Source of the DNA: Paraburkholderia solisilvae
Lineage (GTDB): Bacteria; Pseudomonadota; Gammaproteobacteria; Burkholderiales; Burkholderiaceae
Length of the DNA: 35,076 bases
Assembly (NCBI RefSeq): GCF_902859875.1
Contig: NZ_CADIKF010000070.1
Coordinates: forward strand, 1-35,076
Direction of reading: 5' to 3'
In this document: piece by piece, positions 1 to 7,638 of the stretch
Layout of the letters: each line of letters begins with the position of its first letter
How positions within the stretch are numbered: the stretch's first letter is position 1
Program-made: the position numbers and the translations under genes
The notes under the pieces: generated by a model
The model's database searches: none
Told to the model about the DNA's origin: nothing
Seen by the model: only the letters and a program-made list of their open reading frames with translations

Positions 1-1834
1 CGCCCGGATGCGTCGCGCCGGGTTGCGCGAGCGCAGGCTCGCTCGCGGCGGATGGCGTTGCAGCGTGCGCCGCGGCCGATGCGGCCGATGCCGCGTTCGC
101 CGGCTGTCCGGCGGCGGGCTGTTCGTTTGCGGGGTTTTCCGCACCGGGCGTGTCGTCGAGCGGTTTTTCGACGATGACCCGCCGCGCATCGCGCGCGACC
201 ACCTGCATCGGCAGATGCTGCGCCGCAAGATCCGCGTAGCGGTCGGGCGGCAGCAGCGCGAGCGCGTAGCGGTCCGCTTTCCAGCGCGTGACCCATTGCG
301 CAACGGTCGGCACCCACTTCTGCGGTTCGACCGAGACGCCGAACGTCAACTCGTCCGCGTGCTCGACCATGATCATCGTGTGGCCCACATAGAACGGCAG
401 CGTGTGGTCGAGCACGCCGACCGAGTAGAACGGCGTGTCCGGCGGCAGTTTCGCGAGCGCCGCGCGCACCGCGGGCGCAAGCGGCGCGCCGGAACTGAGG
501 CGGCCGAACACGTCGTGACCGGTGCCGGCAATCGTGCCGAGCAGCAGCCACGCGGCGCCAAATGCGGCGGTCGCGCCGACGATGCCGGCGCGGCTGTTCC
601 GGTTGATCCACATCGCGGCCAGCGTCAGCACCAACGCCACCGCCAGCGCCGCGAATACCCACGTGCGGAATTCGACGTACAGCGCTGTCGGATTGCGCGC
701 ATCGCCGAAGCGACCGAGGAACACCGCGCCGAACGCGGCCACCACGAGGAACACCGCATAGCCCGCGAGGTGCCGGTGAAACTGCGCTTGCGTGATGAGC
801 GGCAGATACATGCCGATCAGCAGCGCGAGCGCCGGCGCGATCGGCAGCGTATAGGACAGCAGCTTCGAATGCGATGCGCTGAAGAACAGGAAGATAAAGA
901 CCGACCACACCAGCAGCAGAATGACCGGCGCGAAGCCGTTCGCCTGGCGCGGCGTCTTGAGCGCGCGGCGCATGCTCTGCACGCTGAACGACAGCCACGG
1001 CAAAAACCCGACGAGCAGCACCGGCACGAAGTAGTAGAACGCGCCGGGGCGGTTTTGCTCGGGCGTCAGATAGCGCCTGAACTGCTGGACGATAAAAAAG
1101 AAATTGAAGAACTCGGGGTTGCGGTCCTGCACGAGCACGAACCACGGCGTGACGATCGCGAAGAACACGATCAGCCCGCTGACGAGATACAGGCGTTTCC
1201 AGATCGCCCAGTCGCGCGCGATCAGCGTGTACAGCACGAGCGCCGCGCCGGGCAGGATCAGCCCGACGAGGCCCTTGGACAGCACCGCGAGCGCCATCGC
1301 CGCCCAGCATGCCCACATCCAGCCGCGCACCGCGCGGCCCGGCAGGTTGGGACGCTGCGCGAGCAGCAGCGCGCACAGCGCGAGTTCCATCCAGAACGAC
1401 AGGGCCATGTCGAGCGTGTTGAAGTGGCCCATCAGGTTCCAGTACGGCGAGCATGCGAGCACGACTGCCGCGAAGAAGCCGGTGGCCGCATTGAACACGC
1501 GCGCGCCGGTGAAGCCGACCAGCAGCACGCCCGCGAAGCCGGTCAGCGCGGTATAGAGGCGCGCCTGCCATTCGCCGAGGCCGAACCACGCGAAGGTGAG
1601 TGCGTTGGCCCAGGTTTGCAGCGGCGGCTTCTCGAAATACTTGTAGCCGTTATAGCGCGGCGTGATCCAGTCGCCGGTCACGAACATCTCGCGCGCCATT
1701 TCGGCATAACGGCCTTCGTCGCTTGGCAGCAGGTGGCGCCAGCCGAGCGGCACGAACCAGATCAGCGCGAACGCGATCAGCAGGAGCAGGATAACGGTGC
1801 GATTGAGCGGTAGCCGGGACGGCGTATCGTTCAT
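1..1834 (-). CDS. ArnT-like glycosyltransferase family 39 membrane protein (3' end cut by window)
   Basis: Inner-membrane GT-C fold transferase of the PMT/ArnT family, which moves a sugar from a polyprenyl-phosphate carrier to an acceptor such as lipid A. The reading frame is open from the ATG at 1834 to the left edge, giving 611 residues with the C-terminus missing. A first membrane segment spans about residues 13-30 and is followed at once by the family's acidic motif LPSDEGRYAE (D39, E40) in the first periplasmic loop; many further hydrophobic segments follow. The start is fixed by an in-frame TGA three codons upstream and a GGAAAGG ribosome site. The last visible 40 residues are Ala/Pro/Gln-rich and look like a disordered tail. 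True ArnT needs the arn operon, which is not visible here, so the sugar and acceptor are unknown. Family confident, substrate not. Confidence 0.85.
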   Translation of the reverse strand, partial: MNDTPSRLPLNRTVILLLLIAFALIWFVPLGWRHLLPSDEGRYAEMAREMFVTGDWITPRYNGYKYFEKPPLQTWANALTFAWFGLGEWQARLYTALTGFAGVLLVGFTGARVFNAATGFFAAVVLACSPYWNLMGHFNTLDMALSFWMELALCALLLAQRPNLPGRAVRGWMWACWAAMALAVLSKGLVGLILPGAALVLYTLIARDWAIWKRLYLVSGLIVFFAIVTPWFVLVQDRNPEFFNFFFIVQQFRRYLTPEQNRPGAFYYFVPVLLVGFLPWLSFSVQSMRRALKTPRQANGFAPVILLLVWSVFIFLFFSASHSKLLSYTLPIAPALALLIGMYLPLITQAQFHRHLAGYAVFLVVAAFGAVFLGRFGDARNPTALYVEFRTWVFAALAVALVLTLAAMWINRNSRAGIVGATAAFGAAWLLLGTIAGTGHDVFGRLSSGAPLAPAVRAALAKLPPDTPFYSVGVLDHTLPFYVGHTMIMVEHADELTFGVSVEPQKWVPTVAQWVTRWKADRYALALLPPDRYADLAAQHLPMQVVARDARRVIVEKPLDDTPGAENPANEQPAAGQPANAASAASAAAHAATPSAASEPALAQPGATHPG

Positions 1835-2188
1835 TGATTTTCAACCTTTCCGGCCGTCGGGCGGCATCATTTTTCGTCGAACAGCGGGCCATGCCAACTG
1901 GCGGCAGCGAACGCGCGCCGCGCCGCGAGCATGCCCGACCAAGCTTAACGGCGCCTTAGGGCGTGCTCCTGTGTTTTCCTGTCGTGCGGGGCGCGTCCAG
2001 CGGGTACAAGGGATACATACGTTGCGGGGCGTCCGGACCTGCCTCGCCGCGGCAAGCGCGGATGGGCCGCTTGCTGCCAGCGCGCACGATCTGCCTGCGA
2101 CCCGCCTGTGGTTCGCGGCGGCGTACGTTTTGCGCGAACGCCGCGCAGTTTACTCGATCGGCGCGACGCTGCCGACCCGCGCGTCCGG
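1835..2188. other. intergenic region, no gene recognised
   Basis: This stretch lies between the GT39 gene and the Mth938-like gene, both on the minus strand. Short open frames here lack a plausible ribosome site and resemble antisense shadows. I see no terminator with a T-run. A TAAACT box on the minus strand at 2147-2152 could be a weak -10 element, but it lies about 310 bases from the next start. Confidence 0.5.
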
Positions 2189-2563
2189 TTATGCCTCGAT
2201 CAGTAGTGCGGCCGCGACTTTGCGTCCTTCGGCCATCAGGATGTTGTAGGTGCGGCAGGCGGCCTTGAAGTCCATCGTTTCGACGCCGATGCGGCGCGCG
2301 GCGAGCGCCGACGTGAGGCGCGGATGCGGGAAGCGCAGCCGTTCGCCGCTGCCGAAGATCACGACCTCGGGAGCCGGCTCGATCAACAGCGCGAAGTGCT
2401 CGGGGGCGAGGGCCTCGAACGACGAAACCGGCCACGCGATGACCGGCTCTTGCGGCAACACGATGATGCTGCCGGTGTGACGCTCGAGATTGATTTCCAC
2501 GTAGTCGGCGCCGTAACCGGTCACGGTGTTGAGTGCGCCGCTCGAATCCTGGTGTAATTTCAA
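2189..2563 (-). CDS. Mth938-like (DUF498/NDUFAF3-type) domain protein, TTG start
   Basis: A 124-residue soluble protein of the Mth938-like fold, the family that includes human NDUFAF3. The bacterial role is not established. The whole protein is one domain, with the characteristic stretches PEVVIFGSGERLRFPHP and GVETMDFKAACRTYNILMAEGR. The frame continues upstream to 2830, but the extra 89 residues are Arg-rich and unlike the family. The family's usual N-terminus, M/L-KLHQDSSG, begins at a TTG at 2561-2563 with a weak GGA ribosome site. I therefore chose TTG. The gene lies 354 bases upstream of the GT39 gene on the same strand and diverges from alaA. Fold assignment is good; function unknown. 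Confidence 0.8.
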   Translation of the reverse strand: MKLHQDSSGALNTVTGYGADYVEINLERHTGSIIVLPQEPVIAWPVSSFEALAPEHFALLIEPAPEVVIFGSGERLRFPHPRLTSALAARRIGVETMDFKAACRTYNILMAEGRKVAAALLIEA

Positions 2564-2722
2564 ACTGGTGTTCCGTGATGATCGCGACGGGTCGCGACAG
2601 AAAAGATATTGACGCTCTGGCGTGCTGCGCCGGTTCCGCTGGCGCCCAGGGCCTCGGCGCGGGCGGCGCAACGGCGCCCGCCCGTGCGTGGTGCATTGCG
2701 GAAGTCGGTCGAAATCCGCTAA

Positions 2723-2728
2723 ATTATA
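2723..2728 (-). promoter_or_regulatory. possible -10 box (TATAAT) for the Mth938-like gene
   Basis: A perfect TATAAT lies on the minus strand inside an unusually AT-rich 17-base island in GC-rich DNA, about 160 bases upstream of the TTG start. No good -35 sits 16-18 bases away, so the call rests on the -10 alone. The plus strand also carries TTGCGG at 2696-2701, so the island could serve either direction. Confidence 0.35.
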
Positions 2729-2855
2729 ACTTTTTAGCCACCCGGCGGCGCCGGGCGCTGCGCGCACTGCCACAAGCCACGCCCGCAGTCCCGCGAGGTC
2801 GGCCCGAGTTTGATCCAAAGGGCCCGACACGGCGCGTGTCGAACCGCTCCCGGTT

Positions 2856-3024
2856 GATTGTCCAGCGCACTCTCAGGGCGACTCTCGGGCTGACTTTATG
2901 CCCGACTTTTCTGCCAGACTGTCAGGCCGACTCTCTGGCCGACTGCGCGGCCGGTTGCCGGGTTGATTGCACGTCTGACTGCGCGTCTGACCGCACGTCT
3001 GCCTGCGCGTCCGACCGTGCGTCT
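2856..3024. repeat. 14-unit degenerate 12-bp tandem repeat
   Basis: Fourteen consecutive units of 12 bases (one is 13, at 2904-2916) follow a loose GACTGCGCGTCT/GACTCTCGGGCC consensus. Examples are GACTCTCTGGCC at 2929, GACTGCGCGGCC at 2941, GACTGCGCGTCT at 2977 and GACCGCACGTCT at 2989. Because 12 is a multiple of 3, the stretch stays open and gives four-residue periodic peptides in more than one frame on both strands, but no frame has a credible start. It lies in the divergent gap between the Mth938-like gene and alaA, about 300 bases upstream of the alaA start. Confidence 0.85.
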
Positions 3025-3320
3025 GCCTGATTTCGCACTGCATTGCCCGCGCGCTCCGGTCTATCGCCGCGTAATGCAATTCAGGCATGCGGGCATTCGG
3101 CGACGGCGGCTGGCGGCTGTCCACCGGGGTTTGGCCGGATTTGGCTGATCCACCGACTTTTTGTTCCGCGCATGGTCTGTTCCGCGCGGTTTATCCCGCG
3201 ATTTCGCTGCGTTTGTCGACGCGTCGCCGGGCCGCGATAGCCCGCGCGGTGCGGCAACGCCACCGGAAAGACGGCAGCGGCGTCCGGGGCAGGACCCTCA
3301 TCCAGGACGAAGTGCCCGCC

Positions 3321-4559
3321 GTGAAACCCATACTGAAATCCAACAAGCTGTTGAATGTCTGCTACGACATTCGCGGGCCCGTTCTCGAACACGCGAAGCG
3401 GCTCGAAGAGGAAGGCCACCGCATCATCAAGCTGAATATCGGCAACCTCGCGTCGTTTGGCTTCGACGCGCCCGACGAGATCATTCAGGACATGATCCTG
3501 AATCTGCCGTCGTCGTCGGGTTACTCCGATTCGAAAGGGGTGTTCGCCGCGCGCAAGGCGATCATGCATTACGCGCAGCAAAAGGGCGTGCACGGCGTCG
3601 AACTCGACGATATCTACATCGGCAATGGCGCGTCGGAGCTGATTGTGATGGCGCTGCAGGCGCTGCTCAACGACGGCGACGAAGTGCTGCTGCCCGCGCC
3701 CGACTACCCGCTGTGGACTGCGGGCGTGAGCCTGGCCGGCGGCACGCCGGTGCACTATATCTGCGACGAGGCGAATCGCTGGATGCCCGACCCGGACGAC
3801 ATTCGCCGCAAAATCACGCCGCAGACGCGTGCGCTGGTCGTGATCAACCCGAACAACCCGACCGGTGCGCTGTATTCGAACGAATTGCTGCTCGAACTGA
3901 TCGACATCGCGCGCGAGCATGGCCTCGTGATCTTCGCGGACGAGGTGTACGACAAGATCGTCTACGACGGCCGCGAGCACACGGCGCTCGGCGCGCTGTC
4001 GGAAGACGTGCTGACGGTCACGTTCAACAGCCTGTCGAAGAGCTACCGGTCGTGCGGCTACCGCGCCGGCTGGATGTGGATTTCCGGGCTCACCGGCGAG
4101 AACCGCCGCCGCGCGAAGGACTACTTCGAAGGGCTCGGTATTCTCGCATCGATGCGGCTATGCGCGAACGTGCCGGGCCAGTACGCGATCCAGACCGCGC
4201 TCGGCGGTTATCAGAGCATCAACGAACTGATCGCGCCCGGCGGCCGGCTGTTCAGACAGCGCGAACTCGCGTATGAGATGCTCACCGCGATTCCCGGCGT
4301 GACCTGCGTGAAGCCGGAGGCGGCGCTTTATATGTTCCCGCGGCTCGATCCGAAGCTGTATCCGATCCAGAACGACCAGCAGTTCATCCTCGATCTGCTG
4401 CTCGAAGAGCGCGTGCTGCTCGTGCAAGGCACCGGATTCAACTGGAAAGCGCCGGATCACTTCCGTGTCGTGTTTTTGCCGAACGTCGACGACCTCGCCG
4501 ATTCGATCAATCGCATTGCGCGTTTTCTCGACGGCTACCGCAAGCGGCACGCGGCCTGA
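3321..4559 (+). CDS. alaA: glutamate-pyruvate aminotransferase AlaA
   Basis: PLP-dependent class I/II aminotransferase, 412 residues, making L-alanine from pyruvate with glutamate as amino donor. It resembles E. coli AlaA along its length as I recall that sequence: N-terminal NVCYDIRGPV, then IYIGNG-SELIV, APDYPLWTA, NPNNPTGA (176-183), ADEVYDKI (206-213), and the Schiff-base lysine K240 in SLSKSYR. The C-terminal small domain carries LLVQGTGFNW. The frame is open upstream to 3087, but family members start at this KSNKL region. A GTG at 3321 behind AGGAC is the best start. It is followed by hom 69 bases later on the same strand and may be cotranscribed. Misannotation as AlaC is likely in automated pipelines; motif content favours AlaA. 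Confidence 0.92.
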   Translation: MKPILKSNKLLNVCYDIRGPVLEHAKRLEEEGHRIIKLNIGNLASFGFDAPDEIIQDMILNLPSSSGYSDSKGVFAARKAIMHYAQQKGVHGVELDDIYIGNGASELIVMALQALLNDGDEVLLPAPDYPLWTAGVSLAGGTPVHYICDEANRWMPDPDDIRRKITPQTRALVVINPNNPTGALYSNELLLELIDIAREHGLVIFADEVYDKIVYDGREHTALGALSEDVLTVTFNSLSKSYRSCGYRAGWMWISGLTGENRRRAKDYFEGLGILASMRLCANVPGQYAIQTALGGYQSINELIAPGGRLFRQRELAYEMLTAIPGVTCVKPEAALYMFPRLDPKLYPIQNDQQFILDLLLEERVLLVQGTGFNWKAPDHFRVVFLPNVDDLADSINRIARFLDGYRKRHAA

Positions 4560-4628
4560 CCCACGGTCAGACACGGGTCCCGCGCTTATCCGTTTCCTCA
4601 AACTCTTACTCGATAACACACACGCTGC

Positions 4629-5972
4629 ATGGAACCGATCAAAGTTGGATTGCTGGGCTTCGGCACAGTCGGCTGCGGAACCTACACGGTTCTGCGCCGC
4701 AATCAGGAAGAAATCAAACGCCGGGCGGGGCGCGGCATCGAAATTGCGCGCATCGCGGTGCGCGATCCGGCGAAGGCGCGGACCGCGCTCGCGAGCGTCG
4801 ATGCGGCCGACGCGGGCAGCGTCGAGGTGACGAGCGACTTCAACGCGGTGGTCGACGACCCGTCGATCGACATCGTCGCTGAAATGATCGGCGGCACCGG
4901 CATTGCGCGCGAGCTCGTGCTGCGCGCGATCGCCAATCGCAAGCATGTGGTGACCGCGAACAAGGCGTTGCTCGCGGTGCACGGCACCGAGATTTTCGAA
5001 GCGGCGCACGCGAACGGCGTGATGGTCGCGTTCGAAGCGGCGGTCGCCGGCGGCATTCCGATCATCAAGGCGCTGCGCGAAGGGCTGACCGCGAACCGTA
5101 TCGAGTACATCGCCGGCATTATCAACGGCACGACGAACTACATTCTTTCCGAGATGCGCGATCGCGGCCTCGACTTCGCGACCGCGCTCAAAGCCGCGCA
5201 GGCGCTCGGCTACGCTGAAGCGGACCCGACCTTCGATATCGAAGGCGTCGACGCCGCGCACAAGGCCACCATCATGAGCGCGATCGCGTTCGGCGTGCCG
5301 GTGCAGTTCGACAAGGCGTATGTCGAAGGCATCAGCCGGCTCGCGGCGATCGACATCCGCTATGCGGAAGAACTCGGCTACCGCATCAAGCTGCTCGGCA
5401 TTGCACGCCGTACGGCCAAGGGCATCGAACTGCGCGTGCACCCGACGCTGATTCCGGCCAAACGCCTGCTGGCCAACGTCGAAGGCGCGATGAACGCGGT
5501 GGTGGTGCACGGCGACGCGGTCGGCACCACGCTGTACTACGGCAAGGGCGCGGGCGCGGAGCCGACCGCATCGGCGGTGGTGGCCGATCTGGTCGACGTG
5601 ACGCGTCTGCATACCGCCGATCCGGAACACCGCGTGCCGCATCTCGCGTTCCAGCGCGACCGGCTGTCGGATACGCCGATCTTGCCGATCGACGAAGTGA
5701 CGAGCGGCTATTACCTGCGTCTGCGCGTGGCCGACGTGACCGGCGTGCTGGCCGACATCACGCGCATTCTCGCGGCGGCCGGTATTTCGATCGACGCGCT
5801 GCTGCAAAAGGAATCGGAGCAGGTCGACGATCACGGCAAGGGCGAAACCGACATCATCCTGATCACGCACGAGACGGTCGAAAAGAACGTGAATGCGGCG
5901 ATCTCGGGCATCGAGGCGTTGCGCACGGTGGTCTCGAAGGTAACGAAACTGCGCATGGAAGCGCTGAACTAG
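4629..5972 (+). CDS. hom: homoserine dehydrogenase
   Basis: NAD(P)-dependent homoserine dehydrogenase, 447 residues, reducing aspartate semialdehyde to homoserine, the branch point to threonine and methionine. The N-terminal Rossmann motif is GLLGFGTVGCGT (7-18). TANKALL (109-115) carries conserved K112. The catalytic core includes GIINGTTNYIL (163-173) and ADPTFDIEGVDAAHK with the probable catalytic K212. An ACT domain occupies about residues 355-440 and implies feedback control by threonine, as known for monofunctional Hom proteins. It is monofunctional, with no aspartokinase fused. The ATG at 4629 has no clear Shine-Dalgarno sequence. thrC starts 14 bases after its stop, so the two are surely one operon. 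Confidence 0.95.
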   Translation: MEPIKVGLLGFGTVGCGTYTVLRRNQEEIKRRAGRGIEIARIAVRDPAKARTALASVDAADAGSVEVTSDFNAVVDDPSIDIVAEMIGGTGIARELVLRAIANRKHVVTANKALLAVHGTEIFEAAHANGVMVAFEAAVAGGIPIIKALREGLTANRIEYIAGIINGTTNYILSEMRDRGLDFATALKAAQALGYAEADPTFDIEGVDAAHKATIMSAIAFGVPVQFDKAYVEGISRLAAIDIRYAEELGYRIKLLGIARRTAKGIELRVHPTLIPAKRLLANVEGAMNAVVVHGDAVGTTLYYGKGAGAEPTASAVVADLVDVTRLHTADPEHRVPHLAFQRDRLSDTPILPIDEVTSGYYLRLRVADVTGVLADITRILAAAGISIDALLQKESEQVDDHGKGETDIILITHETVEKNVNAAISGIEALRTVVSKVTKLRMEALN

Positions 5973-5986
5973 GCGGACTTTTTCCC

Positions 5987-7438
5987 ATGAATTACATTTC
6001 CACGCGCGGCGCTGGAGCAGGCGAGCGCCATACGTTTTCCGACATTCTGCTGGGCGGTCTGGCGAAAGACGGCGGCCTGTATCTGCCGGCCGCGTACCCG
6101 CGCGCCTCCGCGGACGAACTGGCGCGCTGGCGCACGCTGCCGTATGCGGATCTCGCCTTCGAAATCCTGTCGAAATTCAGCGACGACATTCCCGCCGACG
6201 ATCTGCGCGAACTCACGCGCCGCACGTACACCGCGCGGACCTACTGCAACGTGCGCGACGACGAACAGGCCGCGCAGATCACGCCGTTGAAGACGCTCGG
6301 CGTCGAGAACGGCGCGCCGCTTGCGCTGCTCGAGCTGTCGAACGGGCCGACGCTCGCGTTCAAGGACATGGCGATGCAACTGCTCGGCAACCTGTTCGAG
6401 TACACGCTCGCGAAGCACGGCGAAACGCTCAATATTCTCGGCGCCACATCGGGAGATACCGGCAGCGCGGCTGAATACGCGATGCGCGGCAAACGCGGCA
6501 TTCGCGTGTTCATGCTGTCGCCGCACGGGAAAATGAGCGCGTTCCAGACCGCGCAGATGTACAGCCTACAGGACCCGAACATCTTCAATATTGCCGTCGA
6601 AGGCGTGTTCGACGATTGCCAGGACATCGTCAAAGCGGTGTCGAACGATCACGCGTTCAAGGCCGCGCACAAGATCGGCACGGTCAATTCGATCAACTGG
6701 GCGCGGGTGGTCGCGCAGGTCGTCTACTACTTCAAGGGCTATTTCGCCGCGACGCAGTCCAACGACGAACGCGTGTCGTTCACCGTGCCGTCGGGCAATT
6801 TCGGCAACGTCTGCGCGGGCCATATCGCGCGGATGATGGGCTTGCCGATCGAGAAGCTGGTGGTCGCGACCAACGAAAACGATGTGCTCGACGAGTTCTT
6901 CCGCACCGGCATTTACCGCGTGCGCAAGTCGGCCGAGACGTACCACACGAGCAGCCCGAGCATGGACATCTCGAAGGCGTCGAACTTCGAGCGTTTCGTG
7001 TTCGATCTGCTCGGCCGCGATCCGGCGCGCGTGCTGCAACTGTTCCGCGACGTCGAGCAGAAGGGCGGTTTCGATCTCGCCGCCAGCGGCGATTTCGCGC
7101 GCGTGCAGCAGTTCGGTTTCGTGTCGGGCAGCAGCACGCATGCGGACCGCGTCGACGCGATTCGCGACGTGTTCGAACGCTATGACACGATGATCGACAC
7201 GCACACGGCGGACGGTCTGAAAGTGGCGCGCGAGCATCTGCAGGCCGGTATTCCGATGATCGTGCTCGAGACCGCGCAGCCGATCAAATTCGGCGAGACG
7301 ATTCGCGAGGCGCTGCTGCGCGAGCCGGAGCGGCCCGCGGCGTTTGTCGGCCTCGAGGCGTTGCCGCAGCGCTTCGATGTGCTGCCGGCGGATGCGCAGC
7401 GGGTGAAGGACTTCGTCGCGTCGCGGACGGGCGCGTAG
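5987..7438 (+). CDS. thrC: threonine synthase
   Basis: PLP enzyme of fold type II converting O-phosphohomoserine to threonine, 483 residues, the longer form usual in proteobacteria. An N-terminal Thr_synth_N segment (MNYISTRG, then TFSDILLGGLAKDGGLYLP) is followed by the PLP lysine K126 in NGPTLAFKDMAMQ and the phosphate-binding ATSGDTGSAAEYA loop. VPSGNFGN and SSPSMDISKASNFER are conserved further on. The ATG at 5987 has AGGCGGA nine bases upstream, overlapping the hom stop codon, which indicates translational coupling. After the stop the operon probably ends: 200 bases with a short tandem repeat precede moeA, although no T-run terminator is visible. Confidence 0.95.
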   Translation: MNYISTRGAGAGERHTFSDILLGGLAKDGGLYLPAAYPRASADELARWRTLPYADLAFEILSKFSDDIPADDLRELTRRTYTARTYCNVRDDEQAAQITPLKTLGVENGAPLALLELSNGPTLAFKDMAMQLLGNLFEYTLAKHGETLNILGATSGDTGSAAEYAMRGKRGIRVFMLSPHGKMSAFQTAQMYSLQDPNIFNIAVEGVFDDCQDIVKAVSNDHAFKAAHKIGTVNSINWARVVAQVVYYFKGYFAATQSNDERVSFTVPSGNFGNVCAGHIARMMGLPIEKLVVATNENDVLDEFFRTGIYRVRKSAETYHTSSPSMDISKASNFERFVFDLLGRDPARVLQLFRDVEQKGGFDLAASGDFARVQQFGFVSGSSTHADRVDAIRDVFERYDTMIDTHTADGLKVAREHLQAGIPMIVLETAQPIKFGETIREALLREPERPAAFVGLEALPQRFDVLPADAQRVKDFVASRTGA

Positions 7439-7471
7439 CGAGCGGAAATTAGGCCGGGAAGTGGGGCTGTC

Positions 7472-7514
7472 GGGACAAGAAGCGGGACCAGAAGCGGGAC
7501 CAGAAGCGGGAAGC
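7472..7514. repeat. 12-bp tandem repeat, about 3.5 units
   Basis: GGGACAAGAAGC at 7472 is followed by two perfect GGGACCAGAAGC copies (7484, 7496) and a partial GGGAAGC at 7508. It lies in the 200-base gap between thrC and moeA. The 12-bp period matches the larger array upstream of alaA, but the unit sequence differs. Confidence 0.85.
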
Positions 7515-7596
7515 TGACGCGCGGCGCGAGGCATGAGGCGCAAGGTTCGGCGCGTCGACAGGGTGCAAGGCTATCCCGCCTTCGCCCGTCGCCCGC

Positions 7597-7602
7597 TACA
7601 AT
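7597..7602 (+). promoter_or_regulatory. possible -10 box (TACAAT) for moeA
   Basis: CGCTACAAT lies 36 bases before the moeA ATG, placing a start site near 7609. The -35 region is GC-rich and not convincing, so this is a suggestion from the -10 alone. Confidence 0.35.
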
Positions 7603-7638
7603 GTTCGTTCCCGTCCCGCCCACGTCCCCATCCAGACG

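Noticed and set aside
8..1813. 601-codon open frame on the plus strand opposite the GT39 gene
   Set aside because: Arg/Gln/His-rich product typical of antisense of high-GC genes; the opposite strand encodes a clear membrane enzyme.
2856..3024. CRISPR array
   Set aside because: Units are 12 bases, degenerate and contiguous with no spacers; no cas genes.
2533..3030. 165-codon frame giving a four-residue periodic Cys/Asp/Ser peptide
   Set aside because: Its periodicity comes from the 12-bp DNA repeat; no start signal, and other frames are equally open.
3087..3320. Upstream extension of alaA to an ATG at 3087
   Set aside because: The added 78 residues are Arg/Pro-rich and unlike AlaA; the GTG at 3321 gives the normal length.
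4158..5870. 570-codon minus-strand frame opposite alaA and hom
   Set aside because: Arg/Asp/His-rich antisense shadow; both plus-strand genes have full family motifs.
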